DNA from: Zonotrichia leucophrys gambelii
Lineage: Eukaryota; Chordata; Aves; Passeriformes; Passerellidae
Direction of reading: 5' to 3'
Length of the DNA: 64,000 nt
Assembly: GCF_028769735.1 (NCBI RefSeq)
Contig: NC_088169.1
Span: 39,842,729 to 39,906,728, forward strand
Of the stretch, positions 43,641-55,300 are shown one piece after another. The notes beneath the pieces are model-generated. The model saw only the letters and a list, made by a program, of their open reading frames with translations, did no database searches and was not told the origin of the DNA. The position numbers and the translations under genes are program-made. How positions within the stretch are numbered: the stretch's first letter is position 1; each line of letters starts with the position of its first letter.

Positions 43641-43985
43641 GGCTGGAAGGGACCGGCAAGGGCCAGCCCAGGCCGACTGCCGGCCCTGCGCAGCGCAGCC
43701 CCCGAGGCGCTCCATGGGCCTGAGAGCATTGTCCAGTGCTTGAGCTCTGCCCGCCTGGCGCTGTGACCCCTGCCCGGGGAGCCTGCTCCAGGGCCCAGCC
43801 ACCCTCTGGGGGAAGAACCTTTTCCCAATACCCGGCCTCAACCTCCCCTGACACAGCCTCGTGCCCTTACCCTGAACCCATAGGGCCGCCTGCTCCTGTG
43901 CTCCGGCCAGGAGCCACAGCAGCCCCGGGAGCGGATCCACCCCTCCCCGGGCTTCCAAGCGGAGAAGGTGCAGAGCGCAGCTGTG
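43625..43985 (-). repeat. CR1 LINE fragment abutting the PCCA promoter
   Basis: The plus strand shows CATCCCCGGCTGGAAGGGAC, GGGGAGCCTGCTCCAGGGCC, CTGGGGGAAGAACCTTTTCC and CTCAACCTCCCCTGACACAG, all hallmarks of an inverted avian CR1. Its GC-rich sequence prolongs the CpG island and creates long spurious open frames on both strands. The edges are approximate. It begins within about 260 bp of the PCCA start codon, so the distal promoter is repeat-derived. Confidence 0.88.
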
Positions 43986-45145
43986 ACAGCGTGCCCGATC
44001 CAAGCTCCTGCCCAACGAAGCACAAGCACGGTCAGTCGGCATGAGAGAGATGCTGATCATCCAGTGCTTCACATCATCCGCAGGATGTACTTGCTGCACG
44101 GCTTCTAGCACGCCAGAAACTCTGAGACAGCTCCTTCTGAAATGACCTGTGCTGCTGGATCTGGGCTCTTTGCTGCGGGCTTGCTGGATCTCAGCTGATG
44201 GACATGACAGAGCAGTGCCGAGCCCCAAGTAAACTGTCATCCCAGGAAATGCTGTAAAGGTTTCACCACGATGATGGTGCATAACAAGTGTCACTGTTAT
44301 TGTCTCAGACCTCTGTTAAAATGCAACGGAGGAATAAACTGCTCTTAGCACTGAAGCATACAAAAGACACAGTCCAAGATGTCCAAACAAGTGTTCACAA
44401 AGCATAGGAATAAGAGTTTACTTTAAATAGCATTATTTCTACCATTTTTCCCTACAGTGGTGATTTGAGATGAGGGTAGACCCAAGCCTTCATCCTTACT
44501 ACAGTAGCAGATCAAGACTACATTTCCTGAGGCTGAAAAACAATTATTCCCAGTTAAGAAGAGAGAGTGGGTCATAGTTTGCAGTTCACCCAAGATATGC
44601 TTTATAACAACCTCCTGATAGGGTTGGAAGAAAAAAAAAAATTTACATCCATAAGGAAAATGTATATGAGCAATGCACACATTCAGGTTAGGAATAACCC
44701 CCTCAGAATTTAGAACAGTGTAGGTCCTTGGGCAGGTAAGAAGGTGCTTCCTATACAGCCAGGTGATTGTGTAAGTGTGGGTTTTACCAGATTACATCAC
44801 TCCCTCAATTCACACATCATTACATAGCAACCCTTACACTTTATACCTTTATAACCCTCAGTAAACTGTCTCAGGCTATATATGTTATATGGACAATCAC
44901 ATTCTGCACATTCCCATGCTGCAGGGAGACACCAGAGAAAGGCAGAAGCTCCAGGCAACTGGGTTCACACAAACATAGATATTTTCATAGGATACTAGCT
45001 GCACAGTTCCCTCAGCAAAGCACAAGTCCCTACTTGTATTTATGCATAAGACTGAAAATTTTGGCCTAGTTTTATTGTTTGGCATCACTTTTAAACCTCT
45101 TATGTCAGTATTTACATTCAAATGGAACGACATAAAAGCTGTGAC
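43986..45145. other. Intergenic DNA upstream of PCCA, no gene seen
   Basis: AT-rich single-copy-looking sequence after the CR1. There is an A-run near 44630-44641. Short open frames occur by chance and none resembles a known protein. Confidence 0.7.
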
Positions 45146-45171
45146 AAAAAAAAAAAAAAAAAAAAAAAAAA
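45146..45171. repeat. Poly(A) run, 26 bases
   Basis: The longest homopolymer in the window, immediately 5' of a CR1 fragment. No retrocopied coding sequence precedes it. Confidence 0.95.
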
Positions 45172-45195
45172 CTTGAGAACACTAGTATCGGAAGG

Positions 45196-45495
45196 GAGAC
45201 TGTGGGGAGGATGAAGCTAGGATCTACTCAGTGGTGCTGGTCAATAAGATGAGAAGCAAAAGGAGAAGCTGAAACACAAAATTCCACCTGAACATGAGGA
45301 AGGTCTTCTTTACTGTGATGGTGACTGAACTTTGGAAGAGAATCCCTAGAGAGGTTGCAGAGTCTCCTTCCCAGGAATTACTCAAAAGCCATCTGGAATC
45401 AATCCTGAGGAACACCCTGTAGGGGTCCCTGCCTCAGCAAGGAGTTTGGACTAGAAGACATCCAGTGGTCCCTTCTAACCTCAACCATTCTGTGA
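45196..45495 (+). repeat. CR1 LINE fragment, 3' part, plus orientation
   Basis: The segment contains CCACCTGAACATGAGGAAGG, TTCTTTACTGTGATGGTGAC, AGAGAGGTTGCAGAGTCTCC and GTTTGGACTAGAAGACATCC, and ends in AACCATTCTGTGA. This is the canonical 3' half of an avian CR1, 5'-truncated. It is the longest plus-strand CR1 copy here. Confidence 0.93.
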
Positions 45496-47568
45496 GCTCT
45501 GCTGCATACCAAAGATTTGTGAAATGACTTCTCTCCCTTTCCTCCCAAGCAAGTAGCAAAAATGAAATCAGCATTGGTTCCCCTCTGTTGCACACTTACA
45601 CATTTGCTCTGCTGCATTAACAACAGCCACAAAGGTGGGATCAATGCAATAAAACTCTTCTGAACATGTCTAGAGCAGGTCACCTTATTTTCAGTTGATA
45701 GTCACAAGCAGACCCTGCAGATTTTTTTTTTTTTCAGTAGATGTGGAGAGCTCTGAAAGCAGAAGAGACCAAGAGCAGAAGGGAGGTGGACTGACCACAT
45801 CCACCAGAGGCAGTGCCTCGGGTGTATCAGATGCAGGGAGATACACACCACAACACGGTGTTCCTGCACTAGAACAATATCCCGAGGCACCTGACGTCAG
45901 TTCCTCCTGCCCTCATAAAGCAAACAGTCCCGTGGCATCCCCGGCGTGTTTTCTTTCCCTCTGCAGAGGAGATTCTGTTTGCCAGCCCGGCTGAGGGCTG
46001 GCAGCCACCTACAGAGGCGCATCAAAGGAGGCCCCCCACAGCTGCAAAGGGAAACTGTCTGGGATTACACACAGACACCGCCAGCTGGGTGCATAAAGAA
46101 CTTGATGAGAAATGGCCTAATGCAAGCCTGTTTCCAAGTGAAGCTAAGGCTCCTCGCAAGTCGAAGGGACTGGGGCAAAAAAGAAAAAAAAATGCTAATC
46201 TCCCTGCACATGAAGTTTTCTGCTTTCAGTATGATTTGATTCTGACTGACATGTTTCTACTAGCAGTCTTTTTGCTTATTCTGTTCTGTAGTGGGCAGCG
46301 CACACAAAATATAAGATTTTGTTTCTGTAAGAAAAGGAAGATATGTAATGGATCAAGATCATATACAATTACTATTGAACATACAAAAAAAAAGAGAACT
46401 TACACAGCATCACTGCCAAAAAAATGTAGATATTCAAAAATTAAATTGTGAAACTAAAATATCTAGAATAATTAAAGGAGTTTGGATAAACACAAAGACC
46501 TTAATTCTGCATGCCTGTAAGCACATTTGTAATGTCATAACTCAATATAAACTCCTGTCTCAGTGAAGCTGTTAACATGCAGAAAGTTAAGCAGGTTTAT
46601 AAGACACTAGAACACTGTGCAATTTATTCTCTCATTATTTTGAGGGGGTCCTAGAGAACTGCAGCTTTGAGTACTGAGAATTTCTTTGATCCTTTCATTA
46701 GAGCAGAGAGTTACCTTCATCTTCTAACATAACCCCAAATTCAGACAGAAATCATAAGTTGTTGTATCATCACCTAAATTTTAAGCTGCAACCCAGGGAG
46801 AAAACTGGAGCAATTGCAATCCTTCATCTAATAGGGAATATATTGTATCAGGTTTACTGAACATGAAATGCCTTATGCACAAAAGCCTGTGCCTGAAGAA
46901 CTCAAAGCTAGAAAAACTCTTTGAAGTATCTGTTATATATTCTGTAAACAGCCTTTTCTTCTATCAGCATTCTGCTCAACACTCTGCAAGAGACAGAAAT
47001 TCAGCCTTAGAATCAGACTAGTCAATATCTCCCTACACCTCTCTGCTATGTACCTACAGAAAAACCTTGACTGGGAGGAAAGATCCCTCGTGCCAGCTTC
47101 ACCTGAGAGAGTCAAGAGCTGGAGGTGTTTTCAGGCAACCCAGAGAAACCCCAAATCCCAGCCGCAGACAGGGGAGGTGAGGAGAGGGTGCGAGCTAAGA
47201 GGTCCCTAATTTCAACCCCACGCCCAGCTCTCAGGCTTTGGAGTACAGTGGGGCTCTTCAGAGGCGGCAGAAACAACCTTCCCCCTCTAAGGCTCCTCAG
47301 GGTTGACCGTACCACATAAACACACGCTTCAGAGCTGACTTGATCCTTAAATTAGCCTCCTGGCCTCAGGGGTAGCTTGAAGCTTTGCACGTCTATGGTC
47401 TCTTTCTCCAGGAATATGAACCACCTAAGCATCATCATTCAACTTCCCCAGCCTTCAGGTCTCCTCAGGAAAGTCCTGAGCCTCCCCGGCCTCAGAAGCA
47501 ACCAAGGCACCACTATTTCATTCTTAGGGGGGCTTGGCCTCATCCTCTACCTGGCTTCAGGGGTGGCA
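45496..47568. other. Intergenic DNA between CR1 and LTR pair, no gene seen
   Basis: Mixed AT-rich DNA with GC-richer patches at about 45740-46120 and 47100-47560. Open frames up to 120 codons occur without recognisable domains. Part of the patch just before the LTR pair may belong to an older repeat, but no family is recognised. Confidence 0.65.
45892..45899. promoter_or_regulatory. Consensus CRE palindrome TGACGTCA
   Basis: A full 8-bp CREB/ATF consensus within the 10-bp palindrome CTGACGTCAG, in a locally GC-richer patch about 2.5 kb upstream of the PCCA start. The full palindrome is uncommon by chance, but function is unknown. Confidence 0.4.
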
Positions 47569-47884
47569 TGTTGCCATTATATCACAAAAGTTCTAGTATC
47601 ATTACATTGCAAGGGCTTCATATTGCTAGAGCTTCGTATATCCTTGGTGTTTCTTGTAGGCAGCTCCTCCAGGCACTGACTCTTCCTTGTCCTCACAGCA
47701 GCCAACTCACTCCAGTTCCCTCAACCAATCCCCTCTCCTACAACACTCTTCTGATTGGCTACAGCTCTGGCCTGTTAACATCAGGCCTGCTCCTAATCCT
47801 CGATAATTGGCTCAGCTGCAACTCTTTAGGGGGTAAGATTACTTTCTGTACTACCTTTATTTATTTATGTCCTATCCCCCTACA
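47569..47884 (-). mobile_element. LTR copy 1 (316 bp) of a small LTR-bounded element
   Basis: The segment is repeated in direct orientation at 48414-48730 with roughly 85 percent identity by eye. On the plus strand both copies begin TGTTG and end CTACA, giving TGT...ACA termini. The minus strand is the likelier sense orientation, because copy 2 shows CCAAT then TATAAAA in proper order only on that strand. In this copy the TATA box has decayed. In that orientation this is the 3' LTR, preceded by a GGGGAGG purine-rich stretch. No clear target-site duplication was found, and the family is not identified. Confidence 0.75.
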
Positions 47885-48413
47885 GTGGCCTCCCCAAGCC
47901 AGGTAGAGGATGGTGAAAACCCAAGCCAGGCTGCCTTGTTCTGTGATCCGCTTGGCCCCCCAGGGACAACCTTACCCTCTGCAAACACATAATTTAAGAG
48001 GAGAGTTCAGGGAAATTTGGATTGTCCAACACTTGCTCAACCCCAGTGACTGCTTCACCATGCTAGTTTCCAGCTGCTGGTCACACACCCCCCCACCAGC
48101 CATTCAGTCCCTACACCTCTTTGGGGGCAGCATGAACTGGCCCCAGGCACCCCAGAGGAGCCTCAAAGCCCAGGCAGGGGTGACTCAGGGAGCCCTCACC
48201 TACAGGGCACAGTCCTGTGGGGTCTGAACAGGGTGGGCTGACCCAGAAGCTGGTATCAAGCTCCATGAACAGTCCCAGACTGCTGAAGGCACAGAGATGA
48301 ATTGGGTGGTCTATCCTGGCACTCCTGTCAGGTGGAGCAGCAAGACGCAGGGCTGAGCACAAAGCACTGACAGTAGAGCAAAGTCCAGCCAGGATGCAGG
48401 AACAGAGACTGGA
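47885..48413 (-). mobile_element. Internal region (529 bp) between the paired LTRs
   Basis: A GC-moderate spacer without recognisable gag, pol or env motifs and far too short for an autonomous retrovirus. Its 105-codon plus-strand and 103-codon minus-strand open frames resemble no retroviral protein. It is either a non-autonomous element's internal segment or the remnant of a large internal deletion. Confidence 0.6.
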
Positions 48414-48730
48414 TGTTGTCATTATAGTGCAAGAGTTCTATTATTATTATACTGCAAAAGTTCCACATTGCTAGAGCTTCATACCTCCTTGATGCTTCTT
48501 GTAGGCAGCTCTTCTAGGCACTGCCTCTTCCTTGTCCTCACAGCAACCTACTAACTCCAGCTCCCCTCAGCTAACCAATCCCCTCTTTTATAACACTCTT
48601 CTGATTGATTTGCTACAGCTCTGGCCTGTTAACATCAGTCCTGCTCCTAACCCTTAGTAATTGGCTCAGCTATTTAGGGGGTAAGATTACTTTCTGTACT
48701 ACCTTTATTTTCTTTTACTGTCCCCCTACA
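48414..48730 (-). mobile_element. LTR copy 2 (317 bp) of a small LTR-bounded element
   Basis: Partner of 47569-47884 with matching ends and almost identical length. On the minus strand a CCAAT box (48660-48664) precedes a TATAAAA box (48586-48592) by about 70 bp, a typical U3 promoter layout. In that orientation it is the 5' LTR. Small indels, including a 4-bp insertion after CTGATTG, and many substitutions separate the two copies, so the insertion is old. Confidence 0.75.
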
Positions 48731-51180
48731 AGTGGGGGCAAATACACCTCCAACAACAGAGCTTGAAGCAAGGCTGAAGGCTCAGGCCTGAGCTGAAATG
48801 GATGTCCCAGGATGTGGGCCGAGGATTTGGGTGAGGGTCACAGGTGAGGCTGCTCAGGGACATTAAAGGTTGTTGATGCATTCAGTGCCCCAAGACCCTG
48901 TTAAAGCTTCCCACTGCAACACAGGGCTGGTTGGGAGAGATACAGAAAGAAGCTCACACGTTAGCAGAATGAGAGTCCTTTTGTCTTGGGGACCACGTCT
49001 GGCTTCCTCCACTCTGATGATTTGGATCAAACACAACTTTTAACTTTCTCACATCCTCAGGATTTTAGAAGCCCATTGACAGAAGCATGATATGAAAACC
49101 GGGAGTTAAGCTCTGCCTGCTTCAGGCCTAGCTAGAGTCTGCACAGAGCCTGCAGCAGAGAGGGCAGCAAAGGCTGGGAAGCAGAGCACCTATCAGAAAA
49201 TTCTGAGTAGCTCTTGAGGTACAGCCCTAAATGGCACATTTTGGGAAGACATGGCACTTGGATGTGATGAAGTGATACTGCTTAATGAAATTTCTTACGA
49301 GATTAGCACAGGAATCTCAACTGCTTTGACACAGAGAAGTGATGTCTCTGTGGGAATTGTGGTTTTCCTTTGATTTAGTGGACTGAAGGGCTCTGCAAGA
49401 CTGCATCAAAGTAGCAGAGACCCAGACAGTTCTTTAAGGAGGAAAAGGATGAAAATCTGAAATTCACAGAGAGAAGGCAAAAAGAACCAAAAAAATGTAT
49501 TGCAGTGTAGCCTGGAAGTAAATGCCATCTTAATGAAATACTGAAAGAGGCTCGTAGTCTGGGGAGAGCTCAGACTGTGCCATTGTAAAGGTCTTATTTC
49601 CTCCTCAGGAGCCTTGGCACAAGGGTGTTACAGAACCAGGATAACCATGATGGCTCTACAAGTCTGAGCAAATATGAGCTTATTCACCCCATTGTATAGA
49701 AATTATCTTTTGCTTGGAACCTTGCTGAGCAACTGCTGGGGCTGTCACACTTGTAGGACCAAGGAAAAGTTAACACAAAACGAGCAATGTTGGGATTGCT
49801 GTTTAGCACCTTCATGATGCTTCCAGAGGTTCTGTATGATCGGCAGGTCATCTGTCTGAGAACCAGGGAAGTGACTTTTAAAACCAGAGAGGTCCAGAGC
49901 ACTTGTTGTGTGTGAAATGCATTAAAGAACTCTAGTTCATGTACAAAAGTTTTGCTGAGTTGCTTGTCTGTGGTTCTCTGTGCTTCTCTGTTCACGGTGA
50001 GTGACAATGGGCTTGCCTAGTAGTCTGACATTTACTGCCTGCTTGTAATGTGAATACAGTTTTAAACAGCTTTGGATCCTTTCTAAGGCATTAGGAGTAA
50101 CCCCAAAGATTAAAAACAAATTTGTAATTCATTTGCTTGAAAAAGACCCGCATGTTGTCAGTACTAACAAAGATTTGCGCAATGGCTGTCGGGGCTGTCA
50201 AGCCCTAACAGAGTCCTGGTGAATTCCTGCTGTAGCATTTATTGCCTGAAGGTTCACTGCTCAGTAAACAGAATGGTACATTTAAATTTAAGATTGCTTT
50301 TAGAATTTGCTACTCCTGGGCACAGACAGGCTAAAGGAGATGATGGAATTTCTTAAAAGAGGCAATAAATTCAACAGGGCTACATCATTTATTTGGATTC
50401 CAGCCATGGCATGAAAGCTTGGAGCAAGAGAGGCAGGTTGGTTTGATCAAAAGGAAAAGAAGCTTTCTTCTTGGGCACATAGTGCAACCATACCCCTGAC
50501 TACAGAGATGGAAATGAAACACCGAGGGAGGAAAGGGGAACAGGCATGAGGGAAAGTATTTGCTCGGCTCTGTTCCTGATAGTGGCAGCCAGAACTGGCA
50601 ATTGAAACCATCTCCAGTGTGTTACAACTTGTCGTGCTATGGCAGCAATATTACCCATCTCCTCTGATTTCTGATGGGACACACTGGAAATTTCAAACTT
50701 GTAAAAAGGAGTTCGAGAAGGTTAAATCTCAAGATCAAACAGCATATTCATTTAGTCACAGCTCTCTGACACAAAGGGTTCTCTATTGTGTGGGATTTTC
50801 CCATGATTTCATTTTCTTTGGAATGAGTAGTATCTTCTGTATATAGCACAACACATGACACATGGGTGATAATCCTAATATCAAGCATGAGGATACTCCT
50901 GGCAGGTTCTTACTTTGCCTGTGAAATCTATTTAAGCCCCCTAAGTCTTTACAACTTTTCTCTAGTATGAATTTCCCAATGCCCATGGTTTCGTATTCCT
51001 CCTTGGATCCAGTGATGACAAGGGAGGGCAATGCATTCACCATAAGGTGCTAGGAAGTGCTGGCTTTTGGTAGTCCAAAGGGTGGTGGAGTTAACAAAAA
51101 CCAGATTTTGAGGTATTAATTTCAGGAACCCCTGAGCACAAATAAGATGTTAACCACTGAGGGAGGAGCACTACAACCAC
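48731..51180. other. Intergenic DNA, no gene seen
   Basis: No recognised coding exon, RNA gene or repeat family. Short open frames on both strands look random. Confidence 0.65.
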
Positions 51181-52320
51181 TACTTGCTCGCGCTCTCTCT
51201 CTCTCTGCCTTTTCTAAGAAAAAGAGGGTTCTGCTCCATTCAATCCATGATCCAGATTTGTGACTGGGCAGGGCTGCGATGGGGCCCTAATTGTCCTGGT
51301 CAGCCTCACTGCACCCATGTCATCAACTCAATCATTTCAGCTCAGGTTTGGGTCATTAGGCCTGCTCTGAGCTGCCTGTTCCTGAATTATTGTTCAGATT
51401 TTTTCCGTTGACAGAAAATCTGGTTCTTGGACCTTGTCTCTGCCTGATAATGGTTGGACTGTCAGTGGGACCTATTGCTGTCACCACCCCACTGTGCTGC
51501 TGTGGGACTGCCTCACTTGGTCTGTGTCCACCCTCAGCTCCTGGCTGACATGATGCCTGAAAACTCACCCCATTTTCCATGCCTCCTCCCCTGAAGCCTC
51601 ATGAATTCACACCCTCTGCCCATGTTCAGGAGCCCCATTTCAGCTTGCTGGATTGTTGATGAGACCTGTTGCCTTCAAAACTGTTGCTCTGCTCACCCAA
51701 CAGTGGGGGCATTGCCATGCCTATGCTCTGATCATCCTCTGCTCACCTTCCCTCCTTGAGGGAAGCAGCCTTGAGATTGCTCCTCTCTGGCAGTCTGTAG
51801 GGATTGTAGGAGAAAGGGAAGTCTGCAAGGGATGGCTGGGAAAGAGAGAGAGATGGAAAACTCTGGGGAAGGTAGCATTCCCCAGCTGCCACCACTAATT
51901 CTCATGTTTCTGACAGCTGATCTCAGCTGTGTCAGAGAAGATCACAATGAATGTGCTGTTTCTCCAGCACTTCAGGAGAAGCAACGATAGTTCCCACTCT
52001 TTGGATCTAGGTACATTCTCTTCCCATTCATCTCATTCCTGCTGAGAGCTACCTGCTTTGAAAGGTCTCTGTGTGGTGGATCAGCCTCCTTTACGTCTGA
52101 AGGAAGATCATTTTATTCCCTGGGGAAATTTCCAAACTCTGGTAACTACTGCCTCACAAGCAGAGAGGTACCTCTATCCTCCTACCACGCCTCTGGAATG
52201 GCCTTATTTCTCCTCTTTTTGGGTGTTGTTTTTTGTTTTTGTTTTTGTTTTTTATAAAAGTATCTTAACAAGCCTACATGAAGCCAGAAGCCATTTCCAC
52301 AGCTGTACCTTGTAAAGAGA
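51181..52320. other. GC-richer pyrimidine-rich intergenic patch, unassigned
   Basis: It starts with a CT microsatellite (51191-51208) and continues as a C- and T-rich plus strand to about 51900. It includes a T-rich (TTTTTG) microsatellite at about 52229-52253. The texture suggests a decayed repeat, but no family is recognised. Confidence 0.45.
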
Positions 52321-55300
52321 GCACCAGTGAGACTCTATCTCATCCAAATCCAGCAGTGGGGAAGATACCCTGGTCATCCCTGGAGAAACTGAGGAGAAGA
52401 AGGTGATGAAGGCAGAGCTTTACTGACGTGATCCACTGGGTCAGAGTGACATTAATATTTAGAAGAATGTGTACAAACAGCAGGGGTATCCATAGTTACA
52501 CAGCTAAGGGACAAGCAATATAAATACAGATGGAGCTTGTCCTGTCATCCTTCAGGACACATAATATCAACCAAAGCCAGAGGAAAAGAGCAGCAGAGCA
52601 GCCTCTATTCAGCAGGGAGCACATGCAGCTGTTTAAAGGACCTCCTGAGTGTGGCTGGATTATTCACATGTGCAGAGTTAAGGGTGTACTTAGGCTCTCT
52701 CCTAAATAGGGGCCCAAAGGCAGCCAGGATTTGACCCAGATCACATAATGATTTAGTGAGGCTGTAGGGAATAATCTCTGGATGCACCATCCCTTTCTCC
52801 AGCCAGTGAATCATGGTGCCTCTCTAGGCAATCTGGCTGGCATAATCCTGGGGTGGGGAGGCTGTGAAAGTAGGAAAATCAAAAAGGATTTCCATTTTAT
52901 CAAGATAAAGCTGTAGCCAGAGCTGATAACAGGTTACTTGAAAGAATGCCGGTCATGTACACTTAGTGATTGTTGCTTAATTTGTTTAAGCTGAAAAAGC
53001 CTATTTCTACAGTGGAATACAAATTAGGGTAATTATGTTGTGATGGAGTACTGCATATGTAAGATGAAAGCCTTTCTTTACAAAAGCCTCTTCATCACTT
53101 GAGTAGAAGAAAATAAAATCCTGCTTAAACAACATGTTGTTTTCTGTATTTCCATTTGAACAAAAGACTTTTGAATCTTTTTTTTCCCTCCTGTAATATG
53201 GCATGGTTTGGTTTTCTCAAAGTGCTTTTACTTTTGACAGCCTCACAATTAAACCCTCCAATATACATTCCAATATGTAAATATAAAAAGCTGAGGTAAA
53301 CATAGTAATGTAAAATTGTTTCACAGTCTCTGTAGGCTATTAGTAGTTGGGCATTCAAATTACATTTTTTTCATATTCTCCTGACTGTCACAGTTGTTCT
53401 TAAGCTCTTGTCTAAGTATTCTGTAAGTGTCATAATAGCACAGTACACAATGATGTCTGTAGTTAGTTAAAGTATTGCAGATTTTTATCTATGTTTTACA
53501 GTCAGATCATCTGATCATAAATTACTCAAATACAGATTGAAAACAATTCACTGCATATATCTATGTGTCCATGATAATTTTTTTTATTTCAACCTATAAA
53601 AATCTTTATTTCCACTTCCTATGTGAACTGCAGTTACTGTTTCACAAGGGAAAGCTTCTTAAGCATCAGCATGGATGAAATGGTCATTGCACAGTCTTAG
53701 GCAGTGCACTTGCACATTTGCACATTTATCCAAATGATCTTATCCAGGCCATCCTTATTCACGTGAGCAAATCCTTTCATTAGTTCCAGTGAATTGCTCT
53801 CTGACTAAGACCCACTTGCAGAAGGAAGAATTTGCAGGATTGTGCCCTTAGTTAACATGACAGGTGAGAAAATCAATTTCCTTGTGTGGGAGAAGTAGAC
53901 AGTGTTAGAGAATCATTATTCATTCTCTTCACACTAGAATTCAAAACCAGTATTTGAAGTTTGGGGAAGTTGTCTTAATTAGGATTATTTTAAATTGTCA
54001 GTTTAAAGACTGGCAATTTAATTACCAGGAAAACAGATCAAAGTAAATGCCTGAAATGTACATTTTAGAATGACTTATCAAGGAAGATGGAATCCAATAA
54101 AATAAGGGGGGAAAGAAAGTAAATATGCAGATTGCCCAAGTACTCCCCTCCCAGGGAATTAAGAAGACTCCCTCCCTGGCTTCATGTGCTTGACTGAAAA
54201 ACCAGTCATCTTTTTATGAAGTAGATATGTCAGAGGACTGAGTCTGTCTCTAAAAGAAAATGTTATTTTCCACGTTACTTTTGCAAAAGTCAGGCTGCTG
54301 TTATGCATTACATTGCTGTATTTGCAGCTAAGGTAAGATGTCTGAATCTCAGCATTTCCAGCCAGGATTGACTGTGATCCAAGAAGACACCTAGAAATGG
54401 CAGATGTAATTGGACTTCAGCAGCACAGAGCCTCTCACTCAGAGCAGCCTTGGCAGGGAGACAGAGGGAGCCTGGTCCTGCCTACCTTAGGAAGATGCAA
54501 ACATGAGGAGGGGAATAGCTCTCATACCTCTGTGTATGGGTGCAGGGGAGCTGAATTCACTCAGTACTTTCTGTGGGGACCCACCTCTTACTGTGTTTGC
54601 TCTCATTGGTTCATGATGTCCAGTAACCTGAGTTAAAATATGTTCCTAGAGTCACTAAAGTTATGCAATGCAGGAAGTATGAGAAGCAAAAGTTACTTAC
54701 TAGATATCTTTAATTTTTGTAAAATTTCTTTAGTCTATTACAACTCTGATTGCTTTTGACATATTCAGTAAACAGGAGGCCAAATCAGAAGGCATAAAAT
54801 GATTAAAAGGCAATCAAAACAAATCAAATCAAACAGTGACTCTTAAATGCTTAGGGAAAGTCCACTGGATTTTTATGACTCTATGCAAAAGTGACTCCTC
54901 AGGCATAGCAATTTTATTCCTTTTTTTCCCCTTTCCTAAATGAAGAGGTCAGTATATGCTATGCAAGAAAATATTTTTATTATTTTATGTGGTGAATATT
55001 TGCATTGAGCTTGTCTCCTTCCGACATCACTTGCAGTATTTTTTTTAGTAGTCGGAGATAAAGAGCAGTTTTTTTCCATTTCAGTTCTCCAAAGTGATGC
55101 TTTCAGTCACAGTTCATCAGGATGCACCAATACCTACTTAGTATACAGGTACCACACCTAGAGCATATTTTAACAAACAGTGTTCAAATATTTTATAGTG
55201 ACAACTCCCTTATATTCAGCTCTGGCAAAAGAGAGAGCACAGGGATTTATCTCAGTGATCCAAAGCAGGTCAGCTCACAGTATTGACCTAGCAGAGTTTG

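Noticed and set aside
42794..44294. Long overlapping open frames of 170-309 codons on both strands around the PCCA promoter
   Set aside because: They are low-complexity Pro/Arg/Ala/Gly translations of a CpG island joined to an inverted CR1. GC-rich DNA has few stop codons, and no domain is visible.
45100..45171. Poly(A) run of 26 considered as the tail of a retrocopied gene
   Set aside because: No coding similarity or target-site duplication was seen upstream, and a CR1 fragment follows it. A simple homopolymer is the safer call.
47385..47906. A 173-codon plus-strand frame
   Set aside because: It runs across the boundary of an LTR copy and ends just inside the internal region. The translation has no retroviral or other motif.
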